A stretch of 64,000 bases of DNA from Gordonia shandongensis DSM 45094 (GTDB lineage: Bacteria; Actinomycetota; Actinomycetes; Mycobacteriales; Mycobacteriaceae). This document shows positions 61,762 to 64,000 of this stretch, piece by piece (the first letter of the stretch is position 1; the number at the start of each line of letters is the position of its first letter). The stretch is taken from the NCBI RefSeq assembly GCF_000423025.1, contig NZ_KE383969.1, positions 86,742 to 150,741 of the forward strand, written 5' to 3'. A program made the translations under genes and the position numbers. The notes under the pieces were generated by a model. That model made no database searches and was not told where the DNA came from. It saw only the letters and a list, made by a program, of their open reading frames with translations.

Positions 61762-63948
61762 TCAGCCCCGCGGCAGACCTAGAATCCGTTCAGCCGCGGC
61801 GTTCTTGAGGATCTGAGTGGTCCCGCCCGCGATCGACAGGCACCGGTTCAACAGCAGGAAGCCGGTCGCCGCCGTCTCACCGAGCGCCGCGGTGCCCAAC
61901 AGGTCGGTCGCGAACTCGGGCACCGCCTGCCGATGCACCACGCCGATGAGCTTCCGCACACTCGACGTGGCACCGGGATCGGTCCCGTGCAGTCGGGCGA
62001 CCACCGACCGCGCGTCGAGGACCCGACCGATGTGCGCGTCGGCGATGATCCCGCCGAGCGTCAACGCCTGCGCCTCCGTGAGCCGGGTGTCGGCGGCGTC
62101 GAGCTGGGTGAGCAGCGAGTCGACCTCCTTGCCCAGCCCCGATCCACCCATCGCCACCCGCTCGTTGGCGAGCGTCGTACGCGCCAGTCGCCACCCCGCG
62201 TCGACCTCGCCGACCACCATCTCGTCGGGGACGAAGACGCCGTCGAGGAAGACCTCGTTGAACATCGCCCGCCCGGTCAGCTCGCGAAGCGGCCGGATGT
62301 CGATGCCGGCCGCGGCCATGTCGACGAGGAAGTAGGTGATGCCCCGATGTTTGGGCGCATCCGGATTCGTCCGGGCCAGACAGACCGCCCACTGGGACAT
62401 GTGGGCCTCGGAGGTCCAGATCTTCTGACCGGTGAGTCGCCAGCCGCCGTCGACGCGGACCGCCTTGGTCCGCAGCGACGCGAGGTCGCTGCCCGCCTCC
62501 GGTTCACTGAACAGCTGGCACCAGCGGATGTCGCCGGCGAGGGTCGGTGCGACGAAGCGTTCACGCTGAGCGTCGGTGCCGTGCTCCAGGATGGTCGGCA
62601 GCGCCCAGCCGGCGATCACCAGGTCGGGTCGCGTCACGCCGACGCGGTCGAGTTCGGCGTCGATCAGCAGCTGAAGGGCGGGGTCGGCCCCCAGCCCGTA
62701 CGGCGCAGGCCAGTGGGGCGTCAAGAATCCGGTGCGGGCCAGTTCGGCGCGCCGCTGCTCGGGCGACGCCGCCGCGATCCGGTCGGCCGTCGCCGCGATC
62801 TGCGGGCGCTTCGACTCCGCCTCGACGAGGTCGAGGGAGAATTCGCGGCGCCTGCGCGCTCGACCGAGGTCGGCCAGGGCGGCACGTTGCCCGGTTCCGG
62901 ACGCCAGCAGCATCCGCGCGGCGAGCGCCGACCGAAGGTACAGGTGGGCGTCGTGTTCGAAGGTGAAGCCGATGCCGCCGAACACCTGGATGGCGTCCTT
63001 GGCGTTCGCTGGCGCGAGGTCGGCGACGAGCACCGCCGCGGCGAGGGCGCTGAGTCGGACCTGCTGGCGCGCGTCGTCGTCCGGTTCGGCGACCGCGTCG
63101 TCGAGCGCTCGCGCCAGATCCCACGCGGCGGCGCCGATCTGCTGGCTGCGGCACAGCATGTCGGCGCAGATCTGCTTGACGGCCTGGAACGATCCGATGG
63201 GCGCGCCGAACTGATTCCGGACCTTCGCGTACTCGACGGCACCGCGGAGCACATGCTCGGCCACACCCGCCTGATAGGCGGCGATGCCGAGGGTCAGCAG
63301 TGCGCCGAACAGATCGCCGTCGCCGAGGTCGACCGCGGCCTCATCGACGGCGCCGGACAGCGAGACCCGACACGGGACGGCCGTGCCGTCGAGGGGTCCG
63401 TCCACGGTCTGTGCCGTCACCTGCAGGGACGCCGTGTCGATGACGTGCCAGCGCGCCGGGCCGCCGTCCGCCGAGAACGGCGCGGCGACGAGCGCATCGG
63501 ACACGTATCCCGGAACCACGCCGAGGTCGACGGTCCCGTCGACGATCGCGTAGGTCCCGCCGGACGCGACCGCGTCGGCGGGGACGACGACGGGCCGCTG
63601 CCCGGACATCACGGCGTCGGCGAGTTCTCCCGCCGGGGTCTCCGACCCGCGAGTCGCCAGGACGTAGGCGGCGGCCGTCGTCGCGGCCAACGGGCCCGGG
63701 ACCAGTTCGTCGCCGCAGGCCGCGAGCATCACCGCGACGTCCTCCAGCGTGCCGTCGGCACCGCCCGCGGCCTCCGGAACACCCGCCGCGAAGACGCCGA
63801 GATCGGCGATCTCGGCCCACCACCGGGTCCACGAGGCACCCGATTCGTCGATGTCATCGCGAACCGCCGCGCGAACCTCCCGCGCTCTCGCCCAAGCGGC
63901 GATACTGTCGTAGACGACTCTTTGGTCGGCTGACGTGGCAATTGTCAC
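61762..63948 (-). CDS. fadE34: Double-length acyl-CoA dehydrogenase, FadE34/ChsE3-like
   Basis: The 728-aa protein fuses two acyl-CoA dehydrogenase units. The N-terminal half is of the short, beta-type: KVRNQFGAPIGSFQAVKQICADML, VFGGIGFTFEHDAHLYLRSAL. The C-terminal half is catalytic: FSEPEAGSDLASLRTKAV, KIWTSEAHMSQWAVCLARTN, TLANERVAMGGSG (Glu at the isovaleryl-CoA dehydrogenase position) and LSIAGGTTQILKNAAAERILGLPRG. Size and build match ChsE3, which oxidises steroid side-chain CoA esters as a single-gene equivalent of the FadE28/29 pair. The GTG at 63948 has a GGAGG site. Confidence 0.9.
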   Translation of the reverse strand: MTIATSADQRVVYDSIAAWARAREVRAAVRDDIDESGASWTRWWAEIADLGVFAAGVPEAAGGADGTLEDVAVMLAACGDELVPGPLAATTAAAYVLATRGSETPAGELADAVMSGQRPVVVPADAVASGGTYAIVDGTVDLGVVPGYVSDALVAAPFSADGGPARWHVIDTASLQVTAQTVDGPLDGTAVPCRVSLSGAVDEAAVDLGDGDLFGALLTLGIAAYQAGVAEHVLRGAVEYAKVRNQFGAPIGSFQAVKQICADMLCRSQQIGAAAWDLARALDDAVAEPDDDARQQVRLSALAAAVLVADLAPANAKDAIQVFGGIGFTFEHDAHLYLRSALAARMLLASGTGQRAALADLGRARRRREFSLDLVEAESKRPQIAATADRIAAASPEQRRAELARTGFLTPHWPAPYGLGADPALQLLIDAELDRVGVTRPDLVIAGWALPTILEHGTDAQRERFVAPTLAGDIRWCQLFSEPEAGSDLASLRTKAVRVDGGWRLTGQKIWTSEAHMSQWAVCLARTNPDAPKHRGITYFLVDMAAAGIDIRPLRELTGRAMFNEVFLDGVFVPDEMVVGEVDAGWRLARTTLANERVAMGGSGLGKEVDSLLTQLDAADTRLTEAQALTLGGIIADAHIGRVLDARSVVARLHGTDPGATSSVRKLIGVVHRQAVPEFATDLLGTAALGETAATGFLLLNRCLSIAGGTTQILKNAAAERILGLPRG

Positions 63949-63984
63949 CGCGATTTCCTCCGCGTTTCTGTTGATACCGTCGAT

Positions 63985-63998
63985 TAGAACCTGTTCTA
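63985..63998. promoter_or_regulatory. KstR-type box upstream of fadE34 (perfect palindrome)
   Basis: TAGAACCTGTTCTA matches the KstR consensus with perfect 6-bp arms, 37 bases before the fadE34 start. It is the last complete element of the window, so a divergent gene beyond the edge may share it. Confidence 0.9.
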
Positions 63999-64000
63999 AT

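Overview
The window is chromosomal DNA from a very GC-rich actinobacterium. The gene set points to a mycolic-acid-producing member of the Mycobacteriales, most like Gordonia or Rhodococcus: an MmpL/RND transporter, a LytR-CpsA-Psr ligase, an EccA-like ATPase, many FadE/FadD/TetR genes and a KstR-type cholesterol regulon. The genus is an inference. Coding density is high and no gene-free stretch exceeds 300 bases. I saw no tRNA, rRNA, transposase or CRISPR array.

Region 1 (1-9.3 kb): start of a PHP-domain gene, translationally coupled to an mmpL gene that follows its own tetR and a strong inverted repeat. Next come a divergent glutamate-cysteine-ligase-family gene and a cluster of small membrane proteins (TM2, DUF2752, CD225/DUF4190 types). 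Region 2 (9.4-11.7 kb): a carotenoid oxygenase and divergent tetR sharing two 22-bp-spaced operators, the whole segment bracketed by a 20-bp direct repeat. Region 3 (11.7-24.7 kb): membrane alpha/beta hydrolase, purL, an orphan EccA-like ATPase, an AbiEi/DUF559-like protein, sulfate activation genes cysD-cysNC with a divergent IclR gene, and a four-gene DUF2249-cupin/fdxA/Cys-rich regulator/membrane protein operon.

Region 4 (24.7-36.3 kb): acyl-CoA metabolism. An echA-fadE-fadE-fadE operon sits behind a perfect KstR2-type box. Then come mntH, a lactonase-like MBL-DLH-MBL-tetR operon, a FadE divergent from another tetR, and an alpha/beta hydrolase.

Region 5 (36.3-51 kb): steroid ring degradation. 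hsaA-hsaC-hsaB and three co-transcribed genes run leftward. kshA and a partner run rightward from the same KstR-controlled region, and kstD plus a MaoC hydratase lie further on behind two KstR boxes. Between them are an XRE regulator, a clpP pair, an LCP ligase and a CtaG-like protein. hsaD, normally between hsaA and hsaC, is not here.

Region 6 (51-64 kb): MFS and ABC-F genes, then the leftward steroid side-chain operon fadE28-fadE29-chsH2-chsH1-ltp2-fadD behind a perfect KstR box, and a double-length fadE34-like gene behind another at the window edge.

Together, regions 5 and 6 encode ring A/B opening (KstD, KshA, HsaA/B, HsaC) and removal of the last three side-chain carbons (FadE28/29 or FadE34, ChsH1/H2, Ltp2), tied together by TnnAACnnGTTnnA operators.
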